A program made the position numbers and the translations under genes. A model generated the notes under the pieces. It saw nothing but the letters and a program-made list of their open reading frames with translations, was not told the DNA's origin and searched no databases. DNA of 64,000 bases from Lentinula raphanica (taxonomy: Eukaryota; Basidiomycota; Agaricomycetes; Agaricales; Omphalotaceae). The stretch lies in assembly GCA_027919835.1 (NCBI GenBank), contig JANVFP010000012.1:372001-436000 (forward strand), written 5' to 3'. Numbering within the stretch: the first letter of the stretch is position 1; each line of letters opens with the position of its first letter. Shown in pieces: positions 32,616-43,200 of this stretch.

Positions 32616-33549
32616 GTGTGGGTTTTTGAAATGCATGTATATTATTCTCCGACTGGCGTGTCATTGTGCTAGAAAGTGCTGTACTATATACAATAATAAT
32701 ATTCTAGGAATTCACTGTACTTACATACATTGCCCAAGTCGCGCCATCGATAACGATTCCGATCCTCACCGAATCTACAGGAATCCAAAATACAAAGGAT
32801 TTGAGCTCTCGAGTTGCCCCTTCTGTCTCCTTCCTTGTGTCCGTAAGCATCCAAATCCATCGGTCTGCTCCCGGGGTATGATGAAATATGTTCTTCCGAC
32901 AACTTTCGCATGCACAGGCAACTGAATGGAATCGACAATTGCTTGGCTTTCACCCAAGCCTTTGATAGCTCTACCTTTTCTTGGCCGCAAATGTGGTGGC
33001 GATACACCTCTATGTGAGCTTGGCATTGATAGTCCGGAAGAGGTGGATATTAGGCTAACTGTAAGCCTGCTCTAAGCCTAGGTGAAAGAAGCCATCTGAC
33101 GAGGCTACGCATGGAATGCTCGAACGGCTCGGACATGAGTATCGGAGAAAGTCTGTTACCAAGAGTAAGAGATTTTGCACTCTGTATGGACATATACATA
33201 GCTGAGCTTTGAAACTCGCGCGCAGCAGGCAAAGGCGAAACATATTGATAATGAGAATTTTTGCAATTCGTTTCGATCTGATTGCACTTGGGGGACTTGA
33301 CTTGGAATACCTAGGTTTACAGATTGGTAGTCGGTGGTGATTGTGGTAGAACTTGGGATTTGTGGATTGTGGGACCTTTGTGAGCGTTTAGAAAAAGTTC
33401 TTGGTAAAATCTTACGTCAGCTTTTTAGCCAAGCCCGGGATTACCCCCCTGTCTTGGCACACTCTTGGCATCTTAAGCGTGGCTATATGAAGCAGATGTT
33501 CCGTTCTAAACTTGTTCCCCTCGCTCAACTTGAACGTCAACTGTACTAT
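32616..33549. other. Long intergenic region upstream of RIM101
   Basis: These 934 bp hold the TAF1 3' UTR and the RIM101 promoter and 5' leader. The frame before the RIM101 ATG is open back to 33334, so a longer N-terminus cannot be excluded. No GCCARG (PacC-type) site cluster was noticed by eye, and no other gene is supported. Confidence 0.5.
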
Positions 33550-36057
33550 ATGGCTGGCGAAGATTACGACCGTGACCGTGATATATCTCCCTCCTCTGGC
33601 TCCAGCGTTGAACCAACTGCTGCCTATCGTTGTCAATGGCAAGATTGTTCTCAATCATTTGTTGACCCGGAAACCCTATACAATCATCTCTGCAACGACC
33701 ACATTGGACGAAAAAGTACTAACAATCTCTGCCTCACTTGCAAGTGGAAGGACTGCGGAACGAGCTGCGCAAAGAGAGACCACATAACTTCTCATCTAAG
33801 GGGTACGTCTACTGCGTCCACGTTGTTTCGGTCATCCTTCAGCTATCTACAGTTCATACTCCGTTGAAGCCTCATATATGTGAAGTAAATATTTTTTTCC
33901 TCTCACTTTTTCGAACTTCTAAAGCTATCATAACTGTAGATATGCAAGAAATCATTCAAGCGACCCCAGGATCTCAAGAAACACGAAAAAATCCATACAG
34001 AAGAACATCATGCTGCACACAAGCACTCGAAAGCAATCACCGTCGTAGATCCTGCTTATGTGTCAAGAGTTCGGAAAGAGTCGGGGGGCCAGAGTGAGTC
34101 CAAGCCGGACAAGGAGCGATCGACTCCTCGTATACGTGCCCCTGCTCCTCGCTCCGTGTCGCATTCGTCTGCATCACCGGAGAGTATGTTTGAACACTTT
34201 CACTGCTTCGTGTCATTTTCTCACATGTCCATCGTACCAGGCTCTTTACCTACTCCTTCCCCAGATCTACCTCCGGCTCATCATCATCATATTCATCATT
34301 CCCCTCTTCACGACGATGTGTACGCTCACAACCACCTCCCTGGATGGGAGGCCCTCCGTTCCGATCCCAATCATGTATCTGCTGGGTCAAAACGCTCTCA
34401 TGATCACGATTACAGCGTGGACGATTTCTTCAATGACATGAAGAAGAGAAGGGTCAATCCTTCTTATGATCCGGGTACGTTCTTTCCAGCTAATCGCGAT
34501 TGTCACTCACATTGATGGCTTGTATCAGGTATGGTCGAACGCCTGAACAATATGGCTTACAACTCTTCTCACTCCAATGTACCGTTTAACCCCCGCTCTG
34601 TTTCGTTAGACATCCGTACTCCTGAAGAACTTGCGGCTGTGAACGAGTTTTTAGTCACCCTTGGACGTGACGTATCTGGTATCCTGCCTTCTAATCGGCC
34701 GGGACATCATGGTCGTACCTCTAGCAGCTTCTCGTCCGAGTCCTTTTTTGACTCGGTAGGTCTGAGTCAATTGGGTCTTGCTGGGATGCCTGGCTTGCCC
34801 CCATCAGATGAGTTTGGGTCGTCCCCATTGGTATATGCCGGGGCTTCGCCGACCAGTGGCACGTTCTCACATAGACCAACAGCGTCTGGTATGTACTCTA
34901 ATATTGGCGGAGAGAGTCGGCGTCCGTCACGCTATCAATACGGCTATCCCGGTCAAGATGATTTCCATCATCCTACGCCTCCTCTAGATTCTGGGTCTGG
35001 ATCGCCGCACTCCACGTCGACACCTCTCAATACAACACCCCACATTTCCCCGCATATGCACGCAATGCCGCAGTCCTTCAACAGCAATGGACGATATCCT
35101 GCACTCTCTCCGTCCACCTTCTCCTCACAAACATCCCATCCCTCTCCCGCACCAGGTCAATTTGGCATTCATATCAATCCTTCAGCAGAAAGTGCTGCCG
35201 GGTTCGATTATCTCCGCGCATCTCGTGGTTCTGCTCCAGATGTAGGGTTGCTAATGCCGGATACGATTGGTGTTGATAAGAGCGTGCGACGCCCAATGGT
35301 GGTATTGAAAAGTTTGCCTTCGAAAGAAGGGTATTCTTCGGTCGGGGCTCCACCTGAGCCACTAGAACCCAGACTGACACAGGGTATTCATCGTGGGCCG
35401 CCGGCAAAACTGCCCTCGATAGAAGCATCGTCCAAAAAGCTTACGCCTGTGCCTTCAACGAACAACCCTGCGTCTGCGCTCTATCCCACTCTTACACTCA
35501 CAGAGGGGGACGTACAGTTCAAGCTTCCCCCTCTCAAAACGTTCCGTTCTGATTCCCCACTACCGACATCCAGAGCTAGCACCCCTGGTTCTGTTGATGA
35601 TTCTGTTCACTCAAAGACCACGGTACTACCCAGTTTGAAAAGTATTGCGGAGGCTGGATCAGTGAATTCGTATCTGCAGAAGCCCCAACGCTCTCTGACC
35701 GGCGAATCCGACGAACTCGCTCGCGAGGTTGGAAAAATTGAGCTGACGGGTCCTGGGGCGTCGCCCTCATTACCGCACAATGCGATACCTTCTGCCGGAC
35801 CAGAACGTAGTTCACCTCTTCCGAGAAAGCCTTTCTATGACGTCCACATACCTCTCGACGAGCGTCGGCGGCATGCTGAGTTCATCAAAACACTTTTAGT
35901 CAGTATCAACGAAGACTTTCTCAAACGTACTGGCTACCGAAGCGGTGCTTTGAAGAGCGAGACCGATGACAGAATGGACGTTGATGAGACGCTCGTCGGT
36001 ATAGAACCAAGGCCACCATCTACCCCTCGTAAAGACGTCGAGATGTGTTCAGCGTGA
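33550..36057 (+). CDS. RIM101: Rim101/PacC C2H2 zinc-finger transcription factor
   Basis: Rim101/PacC controls alkaline-pH and cell-wall responses and is activated by proteolysis through the Rim/Pal pathway. The start [11 protein letters not shown] precedes three C2H2 fingers. Finger 1 is [20 protein letters not shown]. Finger 2 starts [20 protein letters not shown] and continues into HLRVHTP. Finger 3 is assembled across an intron: CE then [19 protein letters not shown], followed by [19 protein letters not shown]. Downstream are His-rich and [20 protein letters not shown] stretches, then the block [19 protein letters not shown] and a long Ser/Pro-rich tail ending in DVEMCSA. There are five coding exons, about 760 residues in all. 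Target sites and processing site are not visible. Confidence 0.93.
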
Positions 36058-36129
36058 AGCGTTACATCTCGCGGTACGATGAAGGACATGTACTGAAATT
36101 AATATCATACATTCTCTCTTCCATTTTTG

Positions 36130-36605
36130 CCATCTTGTACTTACATATCACAAACCGAGCCGGTTTTATGGTTCGGTGTCCGGTGTTCCTCTTTATCTTC
36201 TGACCCAATTATCTGGCTACCGCACACCTCTTGTGTTTGCCAACAACCTAGTAATGGATTGAGCAGGAAGATGCTAAGTACAACTTTTGAAAAACCAGCA
36301 AAGAACGAACAAATTGTAGGGACGACTGGCCCAGACATGAACCCACCTGCTTCGCGTCGAGGCTCGCAAATAATACATCTCTTCAACAGGAGTCTCAGCT
36401 GTGTCTGGTAGCATCTCAAAAACGAGAACTATTTTAGTATATTGCAATAAGTGGGCACCGTAATTATGTACAATGTGAAAGCATTCGCGATGCACGCCAG
36501 AACGGCAATGAAGGTGGCATTCAATTGTAACTGCCAACCTCGCCCTTTGAGCTGGGCAGTGACTTCAAATCGAGTTATTGATTCGTCCTTAAGAGCGTAG
36601 GTCAT
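36130..36605 (-). other. Possible membrane-protein exon(s), unassigned
   Basis: On the minus strand an ATG at about 36603 opens MTYALKDESITRFEVTAQ, then a hydrophobic segment LNATFIAVLACIANAF. It is preceded by an intron-like acceptor with a CTGAC branch site (CTCCATGCAG), and followed by a donor GTACAT with a CTAAA branch before TAG. Continuations in other frames are also hydrophobic, but I could not build a complete model. It could be a small membrane protein, a 3' part of the neighbouring unknown gene, or a remnant. Confidence 0.3.
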
Positions 36606-36663
36606 TGTAGCCCTGCATGGAGTCAGCGAGGTGCAATGGTTCTGACTCCTGAGGCCAACTCAC

Positions 36664-37668
36664 CTAGCTCTGAACCGGATTCATCACCTCCTGGAGGGAC
36701 AGTGGCTTCGTTCCCGTTCTCTTGGGATCCTGAGTATCAGGGCTCTCACTAGGTCTCTTTCTCTTTGCGCTCTCCGCTCTAGCAGGTTTCGTGCACTCGG
36801 ACTCGGTTTCGGGCCTGGCCATCTCATCGTCGACTATGAGTTCAACCAGGCACTTCAGGGGCTTTCTCCAGTTCTTCGCCAGATCATCAGCTGAAATTGA
36901 GATCTTCTTTTCTATTTGGAGAAAGGTGAACACGGCACGAATGTAGGCCTGAGCACCGTCGATCGTGATTCCAGTCGATGTTTGGAGCGTCGGTATGTCC
37001 TTCAAGGTTTCCTTGATTCTGTTGTCTCGTCTCAAGTCCTCTGGGTCAAGTGCTAGATCGAGGTGGAGATTCAATCTGGGAAATTTCTTCGTATTGGATG
37101 TAGGGATCTCGACGACTTGGTTGTACTGGTCGCGACTAAAACAGAGCGAAGATGACCACAGTTGATAACAGACGGCATTGAAGTCATCTCTGACTCCTCC
37201 TCCTTTCCGTTTAAAATCCGACCATTCGTGGGTCTTTAGATTGAGAATACCCAATCGGATGAATGACCATGTCGAAAATTCCCTGCTTTGGCCAGCCTTC
37301 GTGTTCTGTTCGAGGGTTTAACCTTCATTATAGCCCTTCCCTATCTTCTCGTGTTGTAGAAGTAGACAGACGGCGGTGAGCATCGACCTCGTATCGGAGA
37401 TCTTCAAGTCCATTCAAATATTCCGAGCATCTAGCGCAGACTGAAGTTCTTGGACACTCAAAAGAGATTGTTCAAAGCGTTTCTTCTCTTCCGGCTGACG
37501 AGCTAGAGATACACCGATAGAAACCTTCAGCCATTTGTGATAATTGCGTGTGGGTTCCTTACGGTCATTTTTGTGAAATTTTCCATCGTTGTAACCGAGA
37601 CAATAGAGCCCTGGAATGCGACAAGCCATGCAGCTGGCTTCTGACGCCACCGGTGGATCCAGCGACAC
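36664..37668 (-). CDS. Uncharacterised Cys-containing protein (3 exons)
   Basis: I do not recognise this family. Exons 37668-37515, 37440-37388 and 37305-36664 join in phase. The N-terminal part has a C-x2-C pair then another Cys (CMACRIPGLYC) and, across the first splice, a second C-x2-C (CARCSEYL), together resembling a small zinc-binding module. The middle (TWSFIRLGILNLKTHEW, FPRLNLHLDLALDPEDLRRD, ISADDLAKNWRKPLKCL) looks folded. The C-terminus is charged, with a KRKRPSES nuclear-signal-like stretch. The 5' end is uncertain: no ATG begins the frame at 37668, an internal ATG lies at 37629, and an acceptor-like ATCATCAG just upstream suggests another exon. Confidence 0.55.
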
Positions 37669-38006
37669 CTGATGATTCCCAGTTACACGGCTGCACGTTA
37701 GGTGTGCAAATGGAGTGCGAATGGAATTTTGGTAGATCTAGGCAATCACAATCGCGCGAACTTCATGTGAGATTTGGGGTAAATCGTGCAAACGACACTT
37801 CTGTACAAATGAAGTACAAATCAGTTGTGTGAATCTTCCCAGAAGCTGCATTTGTGCATGATTTGCGCAAGAAAAACTATCCGAACTTTGCAGATTCCTG
37901 ACAGCTCTTATGAAAAAGGGAATGAAGTCCGCGAACGACATCACAATGCGGCTCTATAAGATATTACAGTGATATTCAACCAGAATGTACATGATAATCA
38001 TTAGAT
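37669..38006. other. Intergenic in accessory stretch
   Basis: This is an A/T-richer stretch with several TTTGTRC-type words near 37795-37860. No gene could be supported, and part may be a missing 5' exon of the neighbouring gene. Confidence 0.4.
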
Positions 38007-38723
38007 TCATACATTATCACGTCTAGTAAAGGACTGATGTTCAAACACTGTTTGGTGAGATGCTCTCGGAGTCTGCAAGTGCGGAAAATGACTTGGAGAA
38101 CTTCGTGTGCCAGAGGAATCCGCCATCATTGCCTCCGACCTGTTGTCTCTGCGATGGTCATAGAAAGCTGAAGGCTCACTCATTGGGGAGTATGACATTC
38201 CTGTTGAAGGGCCTGGTCGATTGGATATTTGCTGTGGCATCAATGTTGTGAAGGAAGGATCGGGAATGGAAAGTGGGGTTGGTTGTGGTACACGCGAAGA
38301 GACAGGCTGTTTTTGAATCGAGAGAGCATTGGCCGCCTTCTTTCCTTGGGTCTTCTTCCTAAGATCGACTTCTGCACGTACCGCATCCTGAATCACCTTG
38401 CTCTGATCGAGAACAACAATTGGTGGTCGTAACGCCATCAGGTAAGCTGCGCTACGCATCTGCGCTGTATTCAAGATCAAGTCTGAATGTGGTGCATGGT
38501 GTTCGACTGCGAGCGACTTCTCCTTCACAATTTCGCGCTCCAGCATCTGTGTGGCATTGCGAGTGACAGGACATTTACAGTCCACGCAGTTATGCTGCAC
38601 ATTCACTGCCGACAGGACATTCTATGTGAATGATCACAGACTTTAGCTAGGTTCCCATTGGCAAGAGGCGAGCAAGACTATATACCTTTGCGTATGAGCG
38701 AGACCGTAGAAACCGTGTACAGA
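38007..38723 (-). CDS. Uncharacterised protein, 3' part (2 exons seen)
   Basis: The family is not recognised. Exon 38621-38007 is preceded by a 38-nt exon 38723-38686, joined in phase: FLRSRSYAK then NVLSAVNVQHNCVDCKCPV. The C-x2-C-x-C cluster followed by TRNATQMLEREIVKEKSLAVEH looks like a conserved core with downstream helices (HSDLILNTAQMRSAAYLMAL). The C-terminal half is Ser/Pro-rich and disordered. Upstream of 38723 the frame meets a stop, so at least one more exon or a truncation is needed. It lies on the same strand as the other unknown gene, in the same gene-poor stretch. Confidence 0.45.
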
Positions 38724-39244
38724 CTGGTTACGACAGATTCTCGAAGTACTCAGAGGTTGTTCAAAGGTAGGACCAGGTCCAAGGCAGATAGTTAATTTTC
38801 GAGATGCTAGATACTGTATGTATATATCCTCATGTATCTCTTATCTTGTATAGACCGCACTGTCAAAAACAATCCTCAAAAGCAATCATATGAACTCCAA
38901 CAATCTCGAGGCAACGAGTCGGACTTAAAGCTTCTTGGGAAAGCGCGGTCATGTGATGGAGTGGTCGCTCTAAACCAAACCATCACAGACTCACTCATGT
39001 TCACTCAAGGGACAGACATTCAGCAGTCTGACCTGCTGTTGCTTTGAACTTCAAGGAGATTTGGACTTCATGCTGCTGAATTGATCCTCAAAGTGTTCAC
39101 CGTCACAGAGAATCACCTGAGCGGAAGTTAAAAAGCGGATGGGTCTTTTAAACTTTTCTCTTGCGTTTTTTTTCCTCTTCTTTTTCTTATCCCTTCTCAC
39201 TTCCTTGAGCCCTCTTTTTACTCGAATACCACAGAAGCGATCTG
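38724..39244. other. Intergenic
   Basis: This lies between two divergent unknown genes. A T-rich run is present near 39160-39190. No complete gene is seen; a 5' exon of the minus-strand gene may lie here. Confidence 0.4.
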
Positions 39245-40606
39245 ATGTCGCTGGCACAGGTTGTATCATCTTTCTTCCTGTTCTCGACTGTCCCTCTGCT
39301 TCAACTGACGACCTTCTTCACAGCCTCAATTCACGGCGGGGCTTGCGAACACTTTTATCTTGCAACAGTTGTTCATCCTCGCTGTCAATTTTCAGCTATC
39401 AGACCCATCAGATGCTCTTGTCGACCACATCAAGACTGTGATCCGTAGCCAAGCGACTTATGCAAAAGGGTTTCTACGAGGACTGGTGAGTGTCGATGAT
39501 GAGGTGCGGCACACTACTGACCCCTTGAAGTATTCCAAAACTGCAGAACTAGGACCCACCGCAGCTCTTTCAACCATCGCTCGACGAATGTTAGGTTCCG
39601 GGGCATCGACTGCAAGTACTGGCGCAAAAGCGATCACTCGAGTGCTCATCGTAGTAAGCTGTCGCGTTCTTCATTTCTTTTCCTCGTGACAATATTTGTT
39701 TCCAGCGTGACTTTGCTCGCCAGCGACCTGAGCTTCTCAAGGTGCCCAAGACATCTACCAAGAGCAAGACTGCCTCAAAGCGAAAACGGGTCGATGATGG
39801 GTTGGACCTGGGTACACCGTCCACATTGAACACACCAGACCCAGCAATGAATCCTCCGACCACCTGGACCGCCGGTGACAAGAAAAGGGGCGGTTCTTTG
39901 TGGGAACAGTTCCAAGCATGGCTTGAGGAGAAAGAGGAGGATTGGGGCAAATTCACCGCCGAAAATGAGAACTGGAAAAGGTACGTATCTTTCTTGGTAC
40001 AAGCAAATTGAGCTCACGCGTGTGGTAGCTTCATCGAAAAATGCATTGAAGCAGAGACCCGCAAATTTCCAACTGACAAGATTCAGGGAATCCCTCGCAC
40101 GATTTCGAGCACGCCTTCGACTCCTCTTCCATCCCGAGCAGGTACTCCTCACACCAACACACCAGCTTCGACTCCTCTTCCATCCCGAGCAGGTACTCCT
40201 TACGCTCACACACCAGCTTCGACTCGTCTTCCATCTCGGGCAGGTACCCCTCACATTCACACTCCAGCTCCAACTCCTCTTCTGTCCCGAGCAGGAACTT
40301 CACATGTTCATGCGCCGGGTGGAGCATCCATGCCAGCTCATTCGTTAGGATTGCCAACCACACCGTTCAGAGCTTCGCAGGCCGTAGGTCAACATGCCAA
40401 TAACTTTTCACTGCCCCCGCTCTCAACATGGGGTGCTTCGAGTTCCTACCATGGTAAGGATTGCTACTTCAAAGACAGCGAGGTCATTTCTAACCTTGTT
40501 CGTTATAGGACGATCAACGAATGTCACAGATAGCTCGGATCTGGCTTCACTTGGTGGTATGCCTTGGGCTCAACCTCCAGACCCAAGCGGAGTGGATGAT
40601 GTGTAG
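39245..40606 (+). CDS. Uncharacterised protein with a 17-residue tandem repeat
   Basis: The family is not recognised. A five-codon first exon (MSLAQ) is spliced to PQFTAGLANTFILQQLFILA, a hydrophobic segment, then SDPSDALVDHIKTVIRSQ. A 45-nt stretch beginning GTGAGTGTC and ending CTTGAAG could be either coding or a phase-0 intron. Later come a basic segment (KSKTASKRKRVDD), a Trp-rich helix (LWEQFQAWLEEKEEDWGKF), and FIEKCIEAETRKFP. Four 17-residue repeats of type TPASTPLPSRAGTPxxH follow. A last intron leads to GRSTNVTDSSDLASLGGMPW and the stop. Splice phases are consistent, which supports a real gene. Confidence 0.6.
40116..40319 (+). repeat. 51-bp coding minisatellite, 4 units
   Basis: Units begin at 40116, 40167, 40218 and 40269. 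They are in frame with the host gene and encode 17-residue repeats that have diverged at several positions. Confidence 0.92.
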
Positions 40607-41782
40607 GGCACTTGCTCATCAAGCTATCTCAGCAATTTTGGTGTGTTTGAGGTTGTAGACAATTCTTGCTAGACACTAGAAATTGGTCATTGGTACAAAT
40701 AAGTGAATACATGTTCCATTTCTACCGTTATCGATATTTCTGTCTATAAGGGACCCGGGAACAAGCGGGAACAAGAGGGATGGAAAAGGAAACTGGAGCC
40801 CGAATGCGCCCGAATGCACCCGGGCCCTCACAAATACTGGTGGCCAATATTTAATGCTTGTGATCATTGGTACAAATGGTTCAGTGGGATTTGTACAAAA
40901 GACAGGTTTGGCAAATTTCGGGCTGATGAGAATTTCGCGAAACTTGTATGAACATCGTGTGAATCCTGGCAACACCTCATTTGTGCGACATTTGCTCTGA
41001 TCTGGTGCAGCTGTGTATCCAGTTATAATGCCCTATCTTCATTTTTTGATCGGGCTCGGGCTGAGGAACAAGGTCGGGGTTGGGCAATGGAAGAGAACAA
41101 CGAGAGTGATACTGTATGAACAATAGGAGATACATAGTTTGAGGGAGATGTCGGAGCAGCGTTGAACGGAACATCGCTGAGAGGGAAATGTGTGCAACTC
41201 GAAGAGGCAGGGCAATAGGGCAGGGATTGAAGGAAGAGTACGGTCTGCTTTCGGACGCAGGAGGAGTGGGTGATGGAGACGAACGCGATAGAAGGGGGTC
41301 GGTTGAAGGGTTCATTATTGATGGTAAGTAATAATAGTCGAGTGAAAAGAATAGACTTTTTCGACCTTTAACAAGCACGTCCACGGTAGAGAGAGAGAGC
41401 TCAGAGAGATGATAGACAAATCTTTGCCAGCGAAGAGTTATCTATAACGAGGAAAGAAAGATTACTGAGAGAATTAGTTTTGTACAATCTTGATCATCAC
41501 TCTTGGAGGAGCGTGATTGAATGCGAGGGAAAAATTAGTGACCAGCAAACGGGATATGAGAAAAAACAGAAATATTAAATTTTGAGGGCAAACGTTGAAG
41601 CTTGAACTTCTTGAAGAGTCAAACGAGAAACATGTCAATCTAAGCCTGGCACTACGTGCAACTTGACTCACTGAACACGATGAGATTGTGCAGACCGCCT
41701 TCTGAACTGTCTCTGGCGAAGCCAATATATTCGAAACAGCTTACACGAAAGGTCTGAACAGGTCTGAACGCACTTATCATGT
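40607..41782. other. Gene-poor stretch
   Basis: This 1.2-kb region contains two copies of CATTGGTACAAAT (near 40689 and 40866), a TTTGTACAAA palindrome near 40897, and small GGGAACAAG and CCGAATG doublets. A minus-strand frame at 40977-41384 (from MNPSTDPLLSRSSPSPTPP) could be a small gene, but it has no recognisable domain. Nothing firmer is seen. Confidence 0.4.
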
Positions 41783-42773
41783 CTACCTCTTCGAATACAT
41801 CCTCCACAAGTACCCCAGAACAAAAGCTCTGGGCAGCCACCTGAATATGGCAAATATAGTTGAATTTCCCCCCGCAGTGAACCGTAAAGGCGGTTTCTTG
41901 CTGAGCGCCTTGTTAACGACCGCCCTAGCGAAATCAGCAGTGGGCATACTGCGTTCTATCTGGCTTGCGTGGATACGTTTGATGATGTTAGGAAGGAAAG
42001 CAGAGTACAGCGAGCCTTCCGGCAGCTCAAAGTTCTCCGTCATGTTGTTAGAAATATTTGACCGAACAGAACCTGGGACGACGTTCATGACGGAAATATT
42101 GAACGGCCGACATTCCATGCTGAGCACCTCGCTGATCATATGTGCAGCAGCCTTTGTGGCTGAGTATAAACCATTCCATGGGGTAGGTCTAAATAGCAAA
42201 TAAAGCTGAGTGTGTTGTCTCTCTTCATTCGAAAGATTTGAGTATACGTACGTATCTCCTACGACGGAGCCTATGTTAACGAATAGCCCGGTCTGACGTT
42301 TAGCCATTACGGGTAGCACCGTCCTGCAGACTCGGAGTATGCTGAATGTGTTGATGTCAAATGCTTGTCGCACAGCGTCCATATTCTGATCCAAAAGAGC
42401 ACCTGTATTCCGTACTTTCAGCCTTGTCGAATGTTATTACGGCCCTAATAACATACCTGCAGCTCCAGACCCAGCATTGTTCACCACAATGTCAATTTTT
42501 CCCTCCTTTACAACGATCTCGTCAACGACACGCCTGATATCTTCGTCGCTAGTCACATCCAGAGGCAACTTGGCGATCCTAGGATGGCTGAAACCGTCCA
42601 TTTTGGCCGGATTGCGAGCGGTGGCATACACTTGACAGCCTTGAGCAGCGAACTCTGCACATCTGAGTGGAATATATCAGTAGTGAAATGATTAGAGTAG
42701 TATGAGGATTAACGTACAATGCGGCGCCTATTCCACCAGCAGAGCATCCAGTGACAAGTACGACGGGAGCCAT
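41783..42773 (-). CDS. Short-chain dehydrogenase, AYR1-like 1-acyl-DHAP reductase
   Basis: AYR1-type SDRs reduce 1-acyl-dihydroxyacetone phosphate with NADPH in ER/lipid-droplet lipid synthesis. The start MAPVVLVTGCSAGGIGAAL holds the TGxxxGxG cofactor motif, followed by CQVYATAR. NNAG is in DIVVNNAGSGAAG. The catalytic Ser (NIGSVVGD) and YxxxK (YSATKAA) are present, separated by an intron whose removal joins GDT to PTPWNGLY. A C-terminal hydrophobic segment (FAIFRWLPRAFVLGYLW) could anchor it to membrane. There are four or five exons. The substrate is inferred from the family only; other classical SDRs are possible. Confidence 0.85.
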
Positions 42774-43200
42774 GGCGGATGAAATGGAAGATTAGATTTT
42801 TTCACAGCCGTCTGACTCTGACTACTGCCACTCCCGATCAGGACGGTAGCAAATGGTGAAAACCATTTTGAAATTTCTTCGAGAAATAACATGGCCAGCG
42901 ACTGCACAACGCAAAGGCCTTTTGCAATACGCTGTTGCCATATTATTGTCCCTTCGAGTCGGAAGCGCAGCCAAAAAAACTTTTATGTACTGTAGATGGC
43001 ATCATCGCAGTTCTGACAAACAAATCTAATTTCAGAACTGAATGGATTTCTAACCTTGTGTCACTCACTCGGAGGCTGGGCTACAAGACCGCAGTAGCAT
43101 CAACTTGGCGCTGGTTTCCTTCTCTACATCCTTCTCCTAGTCTCTCTTTTCTTCCTCACCTACTATACCATCTTCCTCCCTGAAAACCTTTTCTTTCATC
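42774..43200. promoter_or_regulatory. Divergent promoter region
   Basis: These 427 bp lie between the SDR start and the PLC-like gene start. A pyrimidine-rich tract (about 43115-43195) precedes the plus-strand ATG, as often seen before well-expressed fungal genes. Confidence 0.4.

Noticed and set aside
40031..40363. Repetitive minus-strand frames over the minisatellite
   Set aside because: They are antisense readings of the 51-bp repeat in the plus-strand gene.
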